A stretch of 9,100 nucleotides of DNA, from positions 1-9,100 of the forward strand of contig JASLOY010000115.1 in NCBI GenBank assembly GCA_030745255.1. The letters run 5' to 3'. A program made the translations under genes and the position numbers. The DNA comes from Vicinamibacterales bacterium. Its GTDB lineage: Bacteria > Acidobacteriota > Vicinamibacteria > Vicinamibacterales > UBA8438. The notes under the pieces were generated by a model. The model did not search any database and was not told where the DNA came from. It saw only the letters and a program-made list of their open reading frames with translations. Positions 1 through 6,944 of the stretch are shown one piece after another (the stretch's first letter is position 1; each line of letters begins with the position of its first letter).

Positions 1-58
1 TCGACGCGCCGCGGGATCTCTCTGCCATGGCGCCTATGCTACCGCAGGAGCGCGCGGA

Positions 59-99
59 TTGACACCGTGTTGGACGTTCGGACAAACTAACGCTAACTC
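59..99 (+). promoter_or_regulatory. weak promoter candidate for the DUF1592/DUF1552 operon
   Basis: The only AT-richer stretch upstream of the first gene holds a consensus -35 hexamer TTGACA (59-64) and a second -35-like TTGGAC (70-75). TTGACA has no convincing -10 at 17 bases; the best is CAAACT after 18. TTGGAC is followed after 18 bases by TAACTC (94-99). A small inverted repeat, TAACT-CTTAC-AGTTA (94-108), overlaps the latter. Some promoter is expected here because the gene at 126 opens an operon, but the exact site is a guess. Confidence 0.25.
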
Positions 100-107
100 T
101 TACAGTT

Positions 108-114
108 AAGGGGG
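108..114 (+). promoter_or_regulatory. ribosome binding site that decides the GTG start at 126
   Basis: AAGGGGG lies 11 bases before GTG 126 and 20 bases before the in-frame ATG 135. The spacing favours the GTG start, although ATG 135 would give an equally good signal peptide only three residues shorter. Confidence 0.5.
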
Positions 115-125
115 CTTGATAAGCG

Positions 126-2594
126 GTGTCACGCATGAGGTCGGTGCTCTTTGGGGTTGCGGTGGCGGCGTTGCTGGTCGCCGTGTCGTCTCCGGCGCCA
201 CTTGTGGCCGCCCTCGAGGCACAGGTCCCAGATGTCGAGGGAGCGGAGCTGCTGGACGCGACCTTGACGCGCTACTGCACGACCTGCCACAGCGACCGCC
301 TCCGCACCGCCGAACTCAGCCTGGACGGACTCGACCTCGCTCACGTGGGCGATCGGGCGGAGCTCTGGGAAAAGGTCATCGCGAAGCTCCGCACGCGCCA
401 GATGCCGCCGGTCGGCCGCCCACGGCCCGACCGGGAGATCTACGACACGCTTGCCGGTTGGCTCGAGTCGGAAATCGACCGTGTCGCACTGGTCGCACCA
501 AATCCCGGGCGGCCCGAATCGGTGCATCGTCTCAACCGCGCGGAGTATGCCAACGCGGTCCGGGACCTCCTGGCACTCGACGTCGACGTCGACGCCCTGT
601 TGCCGGCCGACGATTTCGATGAGTACGGCTTCGACAACATGGCGAACGTGCTCACGGTGTCGCCGGCGCTCATGGAGCGTTATCTCTCGGCGGCGCGCAA
701 GATCGGGCGGCTCGCGGTCGGCGAGACGCCGCTCGGTCCGGCCACCGCGACTTACGAGGTGCCGATCCTCCTGTTGCAGGACGACCGGATGGGCGAGGAC
801 CTGCCGTTCGGCTCCCGCGGGGGGATCGGCATTCGTCATCAGTTCCCGGTCGACGGCGACTACGACCTCGAAATTCGCCTCCATCGCAACTATGTGGACT
901 ATGTCCGCGGCATGGGATTTCCACACGATCTACAGGTGCGCCTCGACGGCGAATTGATCCGGTCCTTCACGTTCGGGGGAGACGAGCCGGCCGTGGTGCA
1001 GGCGCCGGCCAGTTACGGCGGCAACCAGTTCGGCGATGCGGCGTGGGAAGAGTACATGCTGTTTGCCGACGCGAACCTTCGAGTGCGTTTTCGCGGCAAG
1101 GCGGGGCCGCATGTCGTCGCGGTTTCGTTCGTGCGCAAGCTCACCGAGCCGGAAGGCGTGTTGCAGCCGCGGCAGAGCGTATTCGCCGTGGCGGTCAACG
1201 AGATGCGTGATGGCAACGCCGCCGTCGAGTACGTGGCCATCGGCGGCCCCTACGTCAGCGAGGGGCCGGGCGACACGCCGAGCCGCCGCGCGATCTTCAG
1301 CTGCGAGCCGGCCGGTGACGACGCGAGCAGTGACGAAGAGGCGTGCGCTCGCGAGATTCTCGGATCGCTGGCGCGCCGGGCGTATCGGCGTCCGATCGAC
1401 GCGGGCGACCTCGACGTGCTGATGGAGTTCTACCGGGCGGGACGCGATGACGGCAGTTTTGATGGCGGCATCCAGCTCGCGCTCGAGCGGCTCCTCATCT
1501 CGCCGGACTTCCTGTTCCGGATGGAACGCGACCCGACCGATATCGCACCGGCGACCAACTATGCGCTGAGCGACCTCGAGGTCGCGTCGCGGCTGTCGTT
1601 CTTTCTCTGGTCGAGCGGGCCCGACGACGAGCTGCTCGAGCTGGCCGAAGAGGGCCGACTCGACGACCCGGCCGTGCTCGAGCGCCAGGCGCGACGGATG
1701 CTGGCCGACCCGCGCGCGACCCAGCTCGTCAGAAATTTTGCCGGCCAGTGGCTCTATCTCCGCAACCTGCGGAGCGTGGTGCCGGACGCCATCGCTTTCC
1801 CGGATTTCGATGAGAATCTGCGCGACGCGTTCCGGCAGGAGACCGAGCTGTTCGTCGAAAGCCTGATACGTGACGACCGCAGCGTGCTCGACCTGCTGGG
1901 TGCCGACTACACCTTCGTGAACGAGCGGCTCGCCGCCCACTACGGCATCCCGAATGTCTATGGTAGCCACTTTCGCCGCGTGCCGCTCGATGCCGAGCTG
2001 GCGGAGCAGCGCGGCGGGTTGTTCGGGCATGGCAGCATCCTGACCGTGACGTCGTATCCGAATCGGACGTCGCCGGTGTTGCGCGGCAAGTGGATGCTGA
2101 CCAACATCCTCGGGACACCGCCGCCCCCGCCGCCACCCAATGTGCCGGATCTCCCCGATCGGGGTGAGGACGGTCGGGCGGCCACCGTACGGGATCGGTT
2201 GCAGCGTCATCGGGAGAGTCCGGTCTGCTCGGTCTGCCATGCGCGGATGGACCCGCTCGGTCTGGCGCTGGAGAACTACGATGCCATCGGCCGGTGGCGC
2301 ACCACCGGGGAGGCCGACCTGCCGATCGACCCGTCTGGCACGCTGCCTGACGGGACGGCGTTTCAGGGGCCGACCGGACTGCGGGCGCTGCTGCTCGAGG
2401 GCGGGGACCAGTTCGTCGGCACCGTCACCGAGAAGCTGCTGGCGTATGCGCTGGGGCGGGCGCCGGAGTATTACGATCGCCCGACCGTCCGGGCCATCAC
2501 CCGGGCCGCGGCCGAAGACGAGTATCGCTGGTCGTCTATCATCATGGGTATCGTGCGGAGCGCGCCGTTTCGCACGCGGAGGTCCGAGTCATGA
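126..2594 (+). CDS. exported c-type cytochrome-like DUF1592 protein (DUF1587/1595/1592/1588/1585)
   Basis: This 822-residue protein belongs to the large haem-associated DUF1592 family typical of Acidobacteriota and Planctomycetota. Residues 1-30 form a Sec-type signal peptide (Arg near the N-terminus, then a hydrophobic run). A cytochrome-like segment follows, with haem motif CTTCH at 51-55 and a possible axial Met in RQMPP (91-95). Next come a DUF1587-like stretch (HRLNRAEYANAVRDLL, 134-149), a beta-rich middle (about 205-380), a DUF1595-like stretch (ARRAYRRPI, about 406-436), DUF1592 (480-610) and DUF1588 (628-675, with seven prolines at 665-671). A second haem motif, CSVCH, sits at 701-705 and is followed by MDPLG; DUF1585 ends the protein (about 735-815). 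The family's reaction is not established; a periplasmic redox role is inferred from the two haem sites. Its stop overlaps the DUF1552 start (ATGA), so the two are probably co-translated. The long antisense reading frames here are codon-bias shadows. Confidence 0.93.
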   Translation: MSRMRSVLFGVAVAALLVAVSSPAPLVAALEAQVPDVEGAELLDATLTRYCTTCHSDRLRTAELSLDGLDLAHVGDRAELWEKVIAKLRTRQMPPVGRPRPDREIYDTLAGWLESEIDRVALVAPNPGRPESVHRLNRAEYANAVRDLLALDVDVDALLPADDFDEYGFDNMANVLTVSPALMERYLSAARKIGRLAVGETPLGPATATYEVPILLLQDDRMGEDLPFGSRGGIGIRHQFPVDGDYDLEIRLHRNYVDYVRGMGFPHDLQVRLDGELIRSFTFGGDEPAVVQAPASYGGNQFGDAAWEEYMLFADANLRVRFRGKAGPHVVAVSFVRKLTEPEGVLQPRQSVFAVAVNEMRDGNAAVEYVAIGGPYVSEGPGDTPSRRAIFSCEPAGDDASSDEEACAREILGSLARRAYRRPIDAGDLDVLMEFYRAGRDDGSFDGGIQLALERLLISPDFLFRMERDPTDIAPATNYALSDLEVASRLSFFLWSSGPDDELLELAEEGRLDDPAVLERQARRMLADPRATQLVRNFAGQWLYLRNLRSVVPDAIAFPDFDENLRDAFRQETELFVESLIRDDRSVLDLLGADYTFVNERLAAHYGIPNVYGSHFRRVPLDAELAEQRGGLFGHGSILTVTSYPNRTSPVLRGKWMLTNILGTPPPPPPPNVPDLPDRGEDGRAATVRDRLQRHRESPVCSVCHARMDPLGLALENYDAIGRWRTTGEADLPIDPSGTLPDGTAFQGPTGLRALLLEGGDQFVGTVTEKLLAYALGRAPEYYDRPTVRAITRAAAEDEYRWSSIIMGIVRSAPFRTRRSES
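2578..2582 (+). promoter_or_regulatory. ribosome binding site of the DUF1552 gene
   Basis: A consensus GGAGG lies inside the end of the DUF1592 gene, eight bases before ATG 2591. With the ATGA overlap at 2591-2594 this supports both the chosen start and translational coupling. Confidence 0.75.
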
Positions 2595-3925
2595 TCATCA
2601 CCAAGAAGGCGATTCCCCGCCGCACCGTGCTTCGTGGACTCGGCGTGTCACTGGCCCTGCCGTTGCTCGATGGCATGGTGCCGGCGTTTGCGGCGCTTCG
2701 CAACACGGCGGCCAACCCGGTGCGGCGTCTCGGCGTGGTGTATGTCCCGAACGGGATGATGATGAACGACTGGACCCCGGCGACCGAGGGGGCCGGGTTC
2801 GAGTATTCGACGATACTGAAGCCGCTCGAGCCCTTCCGCGACCAGGTCCAGGTGCTGTCGGGGATGCACGGTGTCTCGAGCGAAGGGCCGCATGCGCGCG
2901 CCTCGACGCGGTTTCTGACCGGCGTGCCGTCGAAGCCGGACGACGGGTCGGATCTGCAGGCGGCCACCTCGATGGATCAGATCGCGGGACGCGTGCTGGG
3001 GCAGGAGACACAGCTGGCGACGCTCGAGCTGGCGCTCGACGGCCGTGATTTTGCCGGGTCGTGTGACGACGGGTTCAGTTGCGCCTACACCAACACCATC
3101 GCCTGGGCCAACGAAACCACGCCCCTGCCGATGGAGAACAACCCGCGCGCGGTGTTCGAGCGGTTGTTCGGCGACACCGGCAGCACCGACCCGGTGATCC
3201 GCAAGGCGCGATTGGCGAAGGACGCCAGCCTGCTCGATTCGGTGACCGACCGCGCCGCCGATCTGTCGCGGGAGCTCGGCGCCGGCGATCGGGTCAAGCT
3301 GGGCCAGTATCTCGATGCGGTGCGTGACATCGAGCGGCGCATCCAGATGGCCGAGGCGCAGAGCGACCGCGAGCTGCCGGTGGTGGCGCAGCCGGCCGGG
3401 ATTCCCGGCGACGTCGGCGAGCACGCCAAGCTGATGTTCGACTTGCTGGCCCTGGCTTACGAGACGGATCTCACGCGTGTGACGACGTTCATGATGGGGC
3501 GCGAGATCACCGGGCGCACCTACGCCGAAATCGGCGTGCCCGATGCCCACCACCCGATCTCCCATCATCAGCGGGATCCGGAGAAGCTCGTCAAGCTGAC
3601 CAAGATCAACCAGTATCATGTGCAGCTGTTCTCGGCGTTCCTCGAGCGGTTGCGCGAGACGCCGGACGGTGACGGGACGCTGCTCGACCATTCGATGATC
3701 GTGTATGGCGCCGGGATGGGCGACAGCAACTCACACGCGTCGACGAACCTGCCGATTTTGCTGGCCGGTGGCGGCGCCGGCACCGGCGGGCGTCATATCC
3801 GGTATCCGGAAGATACGCCGATGGCGAATCTGCACCTGAGCCTGCTCGACAAGATGGGCGTGCCGATCGAGACGCTGGGCCACAGCAACGGGCGGCTGCC
3901 GCTCGAACCGTTGTCCGGCGTGTAG
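2591..3925 (+). CDS. Tat-exported DUF1552 domain protein
   Basis: This 444-residue protein matches the DUF1552 family, which is usually encoded next to DUF1592 cytochrome-like proteins, as here. The N-terminus has a twin-arginine motif (PRRTVLRG, 9-16) followed by a moderately hydrophobic segment to about residue 35, so export in folded form is likely, often with a cofactor or metal. Family-like segments are LGVVYVPNGM (about 48-57), HARASTRFLTG, the SMDQIAGRVLG stretch, and in the C-terminal half GREITGRTYAEIGVPDAHHP and GAGMGDSNSHASTNLP, rich in His, Asp and Asn. I recall a resemblance to DUF1501 and alkaline-phosphatase-like folds, but cannot verify it. No enzymatic activity is established for the family. 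Overlapping ATGA with the preceding gene indicates one transcript and probably one shared job: the Sec-exported cytochrome and Tat-exported partner may act together in the periplasm. A hairpin terminator follows the stop. Confidence 0.92.
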   Translation: MIITKKAIPRRTVLRGLGVSLALPLLDGMVPAFAALRNTAANPVRRLGVVYVPNGMMMNDWTPATEGAGFEYSTILKPLEPFRDQVQVLSGMHGVSSEGPHARASTRFLTGVPSKPDDGSDLQAATSMDQIAGRVLGQETQLATLELALDGRDFAGSCDDGFSCAYTNTIAWANETTPLPMENNPRAVFERLFGDTGSTDPVIRKARLAKDASLLDSVTDRAADLSRELGAGDRVKLGQYLDAVRDIERRIQMAEAQSDRELPVVAQPAGIPGDVGEHAKLMFDLLALAYETDLTRVTTFMMGREITGRTYAEIGVPDAHHPISHHQRDPEKLVKLTKINQYHVQLFSAFLERLRETPDGDGTLLDHSMIVYGAGMGDSNSHASTNLPILLAGGGAGTGGRHIRYPEDTPMANLHLSLLDKMGVPIETLGHSNGRLPLEPLSGV

Positions 3926-3950
3926 GTGCGTTCGCGGTCGCGGTCCATGG

Positions 3951-3980
3951 CGGGTCGGTCCCGAAGGGACCGGCCCGTTT
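3951..3980 (+). terminator. hairpin terminator after the DUF1592/DUF1552 operon
   Basis: A 12-bp stem (3951-3962 with 3966-3977, one G-T pair) closes a GAA loop and is followed by only three T. It lies 25 bases after the DUF1552 stop. The short T-run makes intrinsic termination plausible rather than certain. Read-through into the hydrolase gene remains possible because no clear promoter is visible between 3981 and 4022. Confidence 0.6.
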
Positions 3981-4011
3981 CATCATTGGGTGTCCGCCCC
4001 TCAATCTGTTC

Positions 4012-4015
4012 GGAG
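4012..4015 (+). promoter_or_regulatory. ribosome binding site of the alpha/beta hydrolase gene
   Basis: GGAG sits seven bases before ATG 4023, and a signal peptide begins directly at that codon, which fixes the start. Confidence 0.65.
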
Positions 4016-4022
4016 TGACTGA

Positions 4023-4982
4023 ATGAAGATCCTTGTCTCGTTGTTGCTCGCCGGAATGATGTGCGCCCTGCCATCTCACGCGATGGCGCAGGTCACCATT
4101 ACCGACTGGATCGGGCGGTCGGCACAGGTCATGCCGGGCACAGTCGACTCAGACGGGGTCGCCATCGCCTATCACACGGTCGGTGACGGGCCCTTGGTCA
4201 TCTTCGTCCACAGCATCACCGGTCCATGGTTCGATTTTCGGCACCAGATGGTGGCGCTGTCAGAGCACTACAGGGTGGTGTCGATGTCCACACGCGGCAC
4301 CGACGAGAGCGACAAGCCCGAAGGCGTCGAGCACTATGCCTCGGCCAGGATTGCCGAGGACATCAACGCCCTCATCGATCACTTCGGTGAGCAGACGGCC
4401 ACGATCATCGGTCAGGACAGCGGGGGGCTGCATGCCTGGCACTTTGCGATGACCTATCCCGAGCGGACGGATCACCTGATTTCGCTCGGGTCCATTCACC
4501 CCGCCGGGTTGATTCGGGAGCTCGTCAACAATCCGGATCAGCAGGCTGCAAGCGGCTTTCAGCGCAACATGCAGGAAAATCCAGATGCAGGCACCCAGTT
4601 CGCCCAGCGTCTGCGCGGCAGTCCGCCGCGCCCGGACGACACTCCGGAGCTCTCGCGGCTGCGCACGCAGGCCTACGACCGTCTCTACGGGGAATCGATC
4701 GTCAACTTCTACAAGGCGAACTGGCCACGCTCGCCCGTGACGCTCGAGACGGAGGGGTTCGGCTTCACGATCGGGGAATTTCCGCCGGTGAAGGCGCCGA
4801 CGTTGTTCATCTACGGCAAAGAGAGCAGGCCGTTCTTGAATGCCACGCTCGACGACATGTGGACATGGGTGGAGGGGGAGCTGACGATGCAGATTCTTCC
4901 GGGCGTGGGACACGGGCCACACACCGAGGCCCCCGAGCTGGTCACCCCGCGTATCCTGGAGTGGCTCGGCGCCGCTCGATAG
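4023..4982 (+). CDS. exported alpha/beta hydrolase, epoxide hydrolase/haloalkane dehalogenase-like
   Basis: This 319-residue protein has a clear Sec signal peptide (1-22, ending SHAMAQ) and one alpha/beta-hydrolase domain. The segment after the oxyanion region (FRHQMVALSEHYRVVSMSTRG, about 72-92, shown here as one 21-residue stretch split at FRHQMVALSE/HYRVVSMSTRG), then SDKPEGVEHYASARIAEDIN and GQDSGG (130-135), follows the epoxide hydrolase pattern. There the elbow is G-x-D-x-G with Asp as nucleophile, so Asp132 is the expected nucleophile and Ser133 replaces the usual Trp. A serine-hydrolase reading fits less well, since Gln131 would occupy a position needing a small residue. The general-base His is His297 (GVGHGPHTEAPE). 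NFYKANW (228-234) resembles the cap YRAN motif. Odd points: the usual HGxP oxyanion motif reads HSITGP (63-68), and the charge-relay Asp expected after YG is Ser268 or Glu267. The substrate is unknown. The gene stands alone between a hairpin and a convergent operon. Confidence 0.88.
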   Translation: MKILVSLLLAGMMCALPSHAMAQVTITDWIGRSAQVMPGTVDSDGVAIAYHTVGDGPLVIFVHSITGPWFDFRHQMVALSEHYRVVSMSTRGTDESDKPEGVEHYASARIAEDINALIDHFGEQTATIIGQDSGGLHAWHFAMTYPERTDHLISLGSIHPAGLIRELVNNPDQQAASGFQRNMQENPDAGTQFAQRLRGSPPRPDDTPELSRLRTQAYDRLYGESIVNFYKANWPRSPVTLETEGFGFTIGEFPPVKAPTLFIYGKESRPFLNATLDDMWTWVEGELTMQILPGVGHGPHTEAPELVTPRILEWLGAAR

Positions 4983-5001
4983 CCGCTCCCGTCGGCGGTG
5001 T

Positions 5002-5769
5002 TCAGCGCGACGGCGTCGAGACGCGTTCGTCGACGCGGTCGTGGCGAATCGAGCCGCTGCCGTCCCTCCGCACGGTGAAGTCGCCGCCGATATCGGCGAC
5101 GTGGATGCCCCCGGACCCGTCCTCGTCGACGACCACGTTCTGCCGCACGTGGCGAATGTCGATGCCGCCGGACCCGTCGTCCTCGATAGTCACGTTGCCC
5201 TCGACACCATCGATATCGATGCCGCCGGAGCCGTCATCCTCGACCGTCACGTTGCCCGTCACATCTCGGATGTCGATGCTGCCGGACTCGTCGCGCACGC
5301 GGACGTCGCCGGCGATCCGATCAATGGTGATGCTGCCGGAGCTGTCGTCGAGGGTGACCGCTGCCACGTCGCTGACGTCGATCGACCCGCTCGAGTCGTC
5401 CACGTCGACGACAAGCGAGTCGGGCAGCTCGATGACCAGCGCGAGTCGGCCGCGCGTGTCCTCGGTGCGTGCTTCGATGAGCAGGTCGTCGCCCGATCGG
5501 TCTGTGACCAGCTCGATGCGGTCCAGCTCGGCCTGACTCGGCGCACAGGCGGTACCGGCGATTCGGACCTCGCTCAGATCGGGTCGGCCCTCGATGGTGA
5601 GCGCGCCGGCACGGGCCGTGACTCGCACGCGGGTGGCGTCGCCCACCTCGAGACTCGCGTCGCGGGCCGCCGTCAGGTCACAGCTGTCTGAGTAGCCGCT
5701 CAGGTGAAGCGTGCACGCCGACGACAAGAGGGCGCACAGCGCCACGGGAATCGCTCGTTTGCTGGCCAT
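5002..5769 (-). CDS. predicted lipoprotein with seven beta-helix rungs (DUF4097-like)
   Basis: I chose ATG 5769 (255 residues) because AGGAGA ends five bases upstream; ATG 5772 directly before it is nearly as good. Residues 1-19 form a short signal peptide ending in SSAC, a somewhat degenerate lipobox with Cys19 as lipidation site, so an outer-membrane or periplasmic lipoprotein is likely. A beta-rich N-terminal part (about 35-118) is followed by seven consecutive rungs (121-249) of the form V-x-[VIL]-x-D-[DE]-G-S-G-G-I-D-I-x-x-V-x-G-[ND]. This is the pattern of DUF4097/DUF2807 'putative adhesin' right-handed beta-helices. Rungs 1-3 are 17-18 residues long and carry SSGS or ESGS; rungs 4-6 are 19 long and carry DGSGG. 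The function is unknown; the acidic turns might bind cations. It is the last gene of the sigma module and has its own ECF-like promoter candidate and a stem-loop leader. It converges on the hydrolase gene with a 19-base gap. Confidence 0.85.
   Translation of the reverse strand: MASKRAIPVALCALLSSACTLHLSGYSDSCDLTAARDASLEVGDATRVRVTARAGALTIEGRPDLSEVRIAGTACAPSQAELDRIELVTDRSGDDLLIEARTEDTRGRLALVIELPDSLVVDVDDSSGSIDVSDVAAVTLDDSSGSITIDRIAGDVRVRDESGSIDIRDVTGNVTVEDDGSGGIDIDGVEGNVTIEDDGSGGIDIRHVRQNVVVDEDGSGGIHVADIGGDFTVRRDGSGSIRHDRVDERVSTPSR
5032..5409 (-). repeat. tandem coding repeat, period 54 then 57 bases
   Basis: This stretch encodes the seven beta-helix rungs of the lipoprotein. On the + strand each unit shows the recurring core GATGCCGCCGGA or GATGCTGCCGGA. 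The period is 54 bases for rungs 2-3 and 57 bases for rungs 4-6, the extra codon being a glycine in DGSGG. Units 4 and 5 are the most alike (V-T-[VI]-E-D-D-G-S-G-G-I-D-I), suggesting recent duplication. Confidence 0.85.
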
Positions 5770-5773
5770 CATG

Positions 5774-5779
5774 TCTCCT
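5774..5779 (-). promoter_or_regulatory. ribosome binding site of the beta-helix lipoprotein gene
   Basis: AGGAGA on the - strand leaves two bases to ATG 5772 and five to ATG 5769. It therefore favours 5769 and rules out the longer in-frame starts at 5784, 5790 and 5826. Confidence 0.65.
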
Positions 5780-5804
5780 CTGTACATCGTCATTGCACGG
5801 GGTG

Positions 5805-5832
5805 GCCACCGCGCGCGTACACGCACGGTGGC
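5805..5832 (-). promoter_or_regulatory. stem-loop in the leader of the beta-helix lipoprotein mRNA
   Basis: An 11-bp stem (5822-5832 with 5805-5815) encloses a six-base loop. The single imperfect position (5812/5825) is a G-U pair in - strand RNA but a C-A mismatch in + strand RNA, which fits a role in the - strand transcript. It has no T-run, so it is unlikely to be an intrinsic terminator. It lies about 25 bases upstream of the Shine-Dalgarno and just downstream of the predicted start of transcription. It may stabilise the 5' end or protect the lipoprotein mRNA, an inference from position only. Confidence 0.5.
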
Positions 5833-5845
5833 GTGTCTCTTGTTC

Positions 5846-5874
5846 TTGGACGGAATCCAGACCGCCTCGGTTCT
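5846..5874 (-). promoter_or_regulatory. ECF-type promoter candidate of the beta-helix lipoprotein gene (P2)
   Basis: On the - strand AGAACC (5869-5874) is followed after exactly 16 bases by CGTCCAA (5846-5852). ECF promoters usually pair an AAC-containing -35 with a -10 of the CGTC type at about 16-17 bases. The same arrangement occurs in front of the DUF6249-like gene. Transcription would begin near 5840, giving a leader of about 70 bases that contains the stem-loop. The element lies in the 127-base gap behind the anti-sigma gene, unexpectedly wide for a simple operon. Confidence 0.55.
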
Positions 5875-5896
5875 CGATCGAAACCACGCTGCCGGA

Positions 5897-6361
5897 CTAC
5901 AGCGCGAACAGCCGCGGCCCTCTCGACACGGCGCGCCCTGGGAGCCACCGGGATGCAGCGATGGCTACCAGGAAGGACAGCGGGACCGCGATGAGGGTGG
6001 CGACCGGCACCCAGGGCGCCGACAGGTCGATCGCCGGCAGCGTCACATCCTTCAGCGTCCACACCAGCAGACCCAGCGCGGTGGCCCCGTAGGTGAGCAT
6101 CGCCAGCTGTCTCCATCCCGCGAGGGGTCGGCTCTCGGTCCTGGGGACGAGCATCCGATCGAGGCTGTGTGCAAATGCAGGCGACAGCTCGGGCACAGCT
6201 TCGTCGGCAAAGGTCACAGTCAGCATCTGGTCCGCGTGCCACTGCTGCTGGCACGCGGAACAGCCATCGAGATGGGTACGCCATTCGTGGCTCGCAAGCT
6301 CGGTGTCGCCCTCGAGCAGCCATCCCTCGAAGCGGTCACAGTCGGTGCGCGTGTCAGACAT
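5897..6361 (-). CDS. zinc-finger anti-sigma factor, membrane-bound
   Basis: This 154-residue protein starts with a zf-HC2/ZAS-type domain: Cys8, then H-x3-C-x2-C at His30, Cys34 and Cys37 (THLDGCSAC). This fold binds ECF sigma factors in the cytoplasm. Residues 45-82 form a linker, and two hydrophobic segments follow (about 86-103 and 117-138), so the protein should span the inner membrane twice with only about 13 residues between. No substantial periplasmic sensor domain is present, so the signal may be sensed within the membrane, by the zinc site or by a partner such as the DUF6249-like protein (inference). ATG 6361 overlaps the end of the sigma gene (stop 6354-6356) by eight bases, and AAGGG lies about eight bases upstream. 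Sigma and anti-sigma are thus probably translationally coupled, as is common for such pairs. Longer in-frame starts would lie deep within the sigma gene and are not supported. Confidence 0.88.
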   Translation of the reverse strand: MSDTRTDCDRFEGWLLEGDTELASHEWRTHLDGCSACQQQWHADQMLTVTFADEAVPELSPAFAHSLDRMLVPRTESRPLAGWRQLAMLTYGATALGLLVWTLKDVTLPAIDLSAPWVPVATLIAVPLSFLVAIAASRWLPGRAVSRGPRLFAL

Positions 6362-6920
6362 CGGAGATTCCCTTCTCGGCAAGTAGCGTGTGGAGTCTGG
6401 TCCGAGCGCGGTGCATATACGACTTGACGGTGCCCTCGGGGGCGGAGAGCGTTTCAGCGATCTCGGCAACGGTCATCCCCAACCAGTAGTGCTGATGGAG
6501 TACCGAGCGGTAGAGGTGAGGGAGCCGGGCGAGGCAGTCTTTGACGACCGAGGCCGTGCGCTCCTCCGACGCGCTGGTGAACGGGCTGTCCCGGGGGCTG
6601 TCGGTTGGCGTCATGTCGAGCACCTCCTGACCGCAATGCGTCGCCCTGAACCGGGCGCTTGCGCGATAGTCGACCGCCTGGTTGTAGGCGATGCGGTAGA
6701 GCCAAGTGCTGAACTTCGCGTCTCCGCGGAACTGGCCGAGCCTGCGATACACCTTGAGGAAGACGTCCTGCGTCAGCTCTTCCGAGACTGCGTGATGTCC
6801 GGCGCCCAGTATCGAGAGGATCAACCCAAAGGTCGGTCGCCGATAGCGCTCGACGAGCGCCTTGAAGTGGGCTTCATTGCCGGTGTGCCGGAACGCCTGC
6901 ACCAGGAGGGCGTCGTCCAT
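6354..6920 (-). CDS. ECF RNA polymerase sigma factor (sigma-70 regions 2 and 4)
   Basis: The 188-residue product has the two-domain ECF layout. Region 2 spans about 15-90, with the core-binding ELTQDVFLKVYRRL part and the DNA-melting/-10-binding stretch FRGDAKFSTWLYRIAYNQAV (64-83). A variable linker follows (about 91-122). Region 4 (about 125-182) carries the helix-turn-helix MTVAEIAETLSAPEGTVKS (149-167) and the RARTRL end that recognises the -35. I preferred ATG 6920 to ATG 6938 because GGAG lies seven bases upstream of 6920, within the would-be N-terminal extension. Its cognate anti-sigma factor overlaps its 3' end. The DUF6249-like gene ends 24 bases upstream, indicating one operon. Two AACC-N16-(G/C)GTCC sites at 7434-7463 and 5846-5874 are likely targets, implying autoregulation. 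The exact ECF group cannot be assigned from sight. Confidence 0.94.
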   Translation of the reverse strand: MDDALLVQAFRHTGNEAHFKALVERYRRPTFGLILSILGAGHHAVSEELTQDVFLKVYRRLGQFRGDAKFSTWLYRIAYNQAVDYRASARFRATHCGQEVLDMTPTDSPRDSPFTSASEERTASVVKDCLARLPHLYRSVLHQHYWLGMTVAEIAETLSAPEGTVKSYMHRARTRLHTLLAEKGISDV

Positions 6921-6944
6921 CCGCGGTCTCCAGAGCATGTGCGA

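Noticed and set aside
1..125. possible end or start of a neighbouring gene at the left edge
   Set aside because: All three + frames close by about 110 and no motif is visible. A - strand ATG at 28 leaves only nine codons before the edge and has no ribosome binding site.
930..2240. 436-residue - strand reading frame opposite the DUF1592 gene
   Set aside because: Long antisense frames are expected in GC-rich DNA with strong third-position bias. The + strand product has clear domain motifs and the antisense product has none.
2648..3691. 347-residue - strand reading frame opposite the DUF1552 gene
   Set aside because: Antisense shadow rich in Arg, His and Val without recognisable domains; the sense frame is well supported.
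5013..5036. inverted repeat GCGTCGA/TCGACGC with a 10-base loop, considered as a terminator
   Set aside because: It lies within the last codons of the lipoprotein gene, has a 7-bp stem and no T-run, and can arise by chance in such GC-rich sequence.
5041..5691. 216-residue + strand reading frame with a repetitive Val/Asp/Ala pattern
   Set aside because: It is the exact antisense of the beta-helix lipoprotein gene; its repeats mirror those codons. It starts with GTG lacking a ribosome binding site and has no signal peptide or known motif.
5711..6427. 238-residue + strand reading frame over the anti-sigma gene
   Set aside because: Antisense to the anti-sigma gene and its upstream gap; low-complexity Arg/Gln/His composition and no motif.
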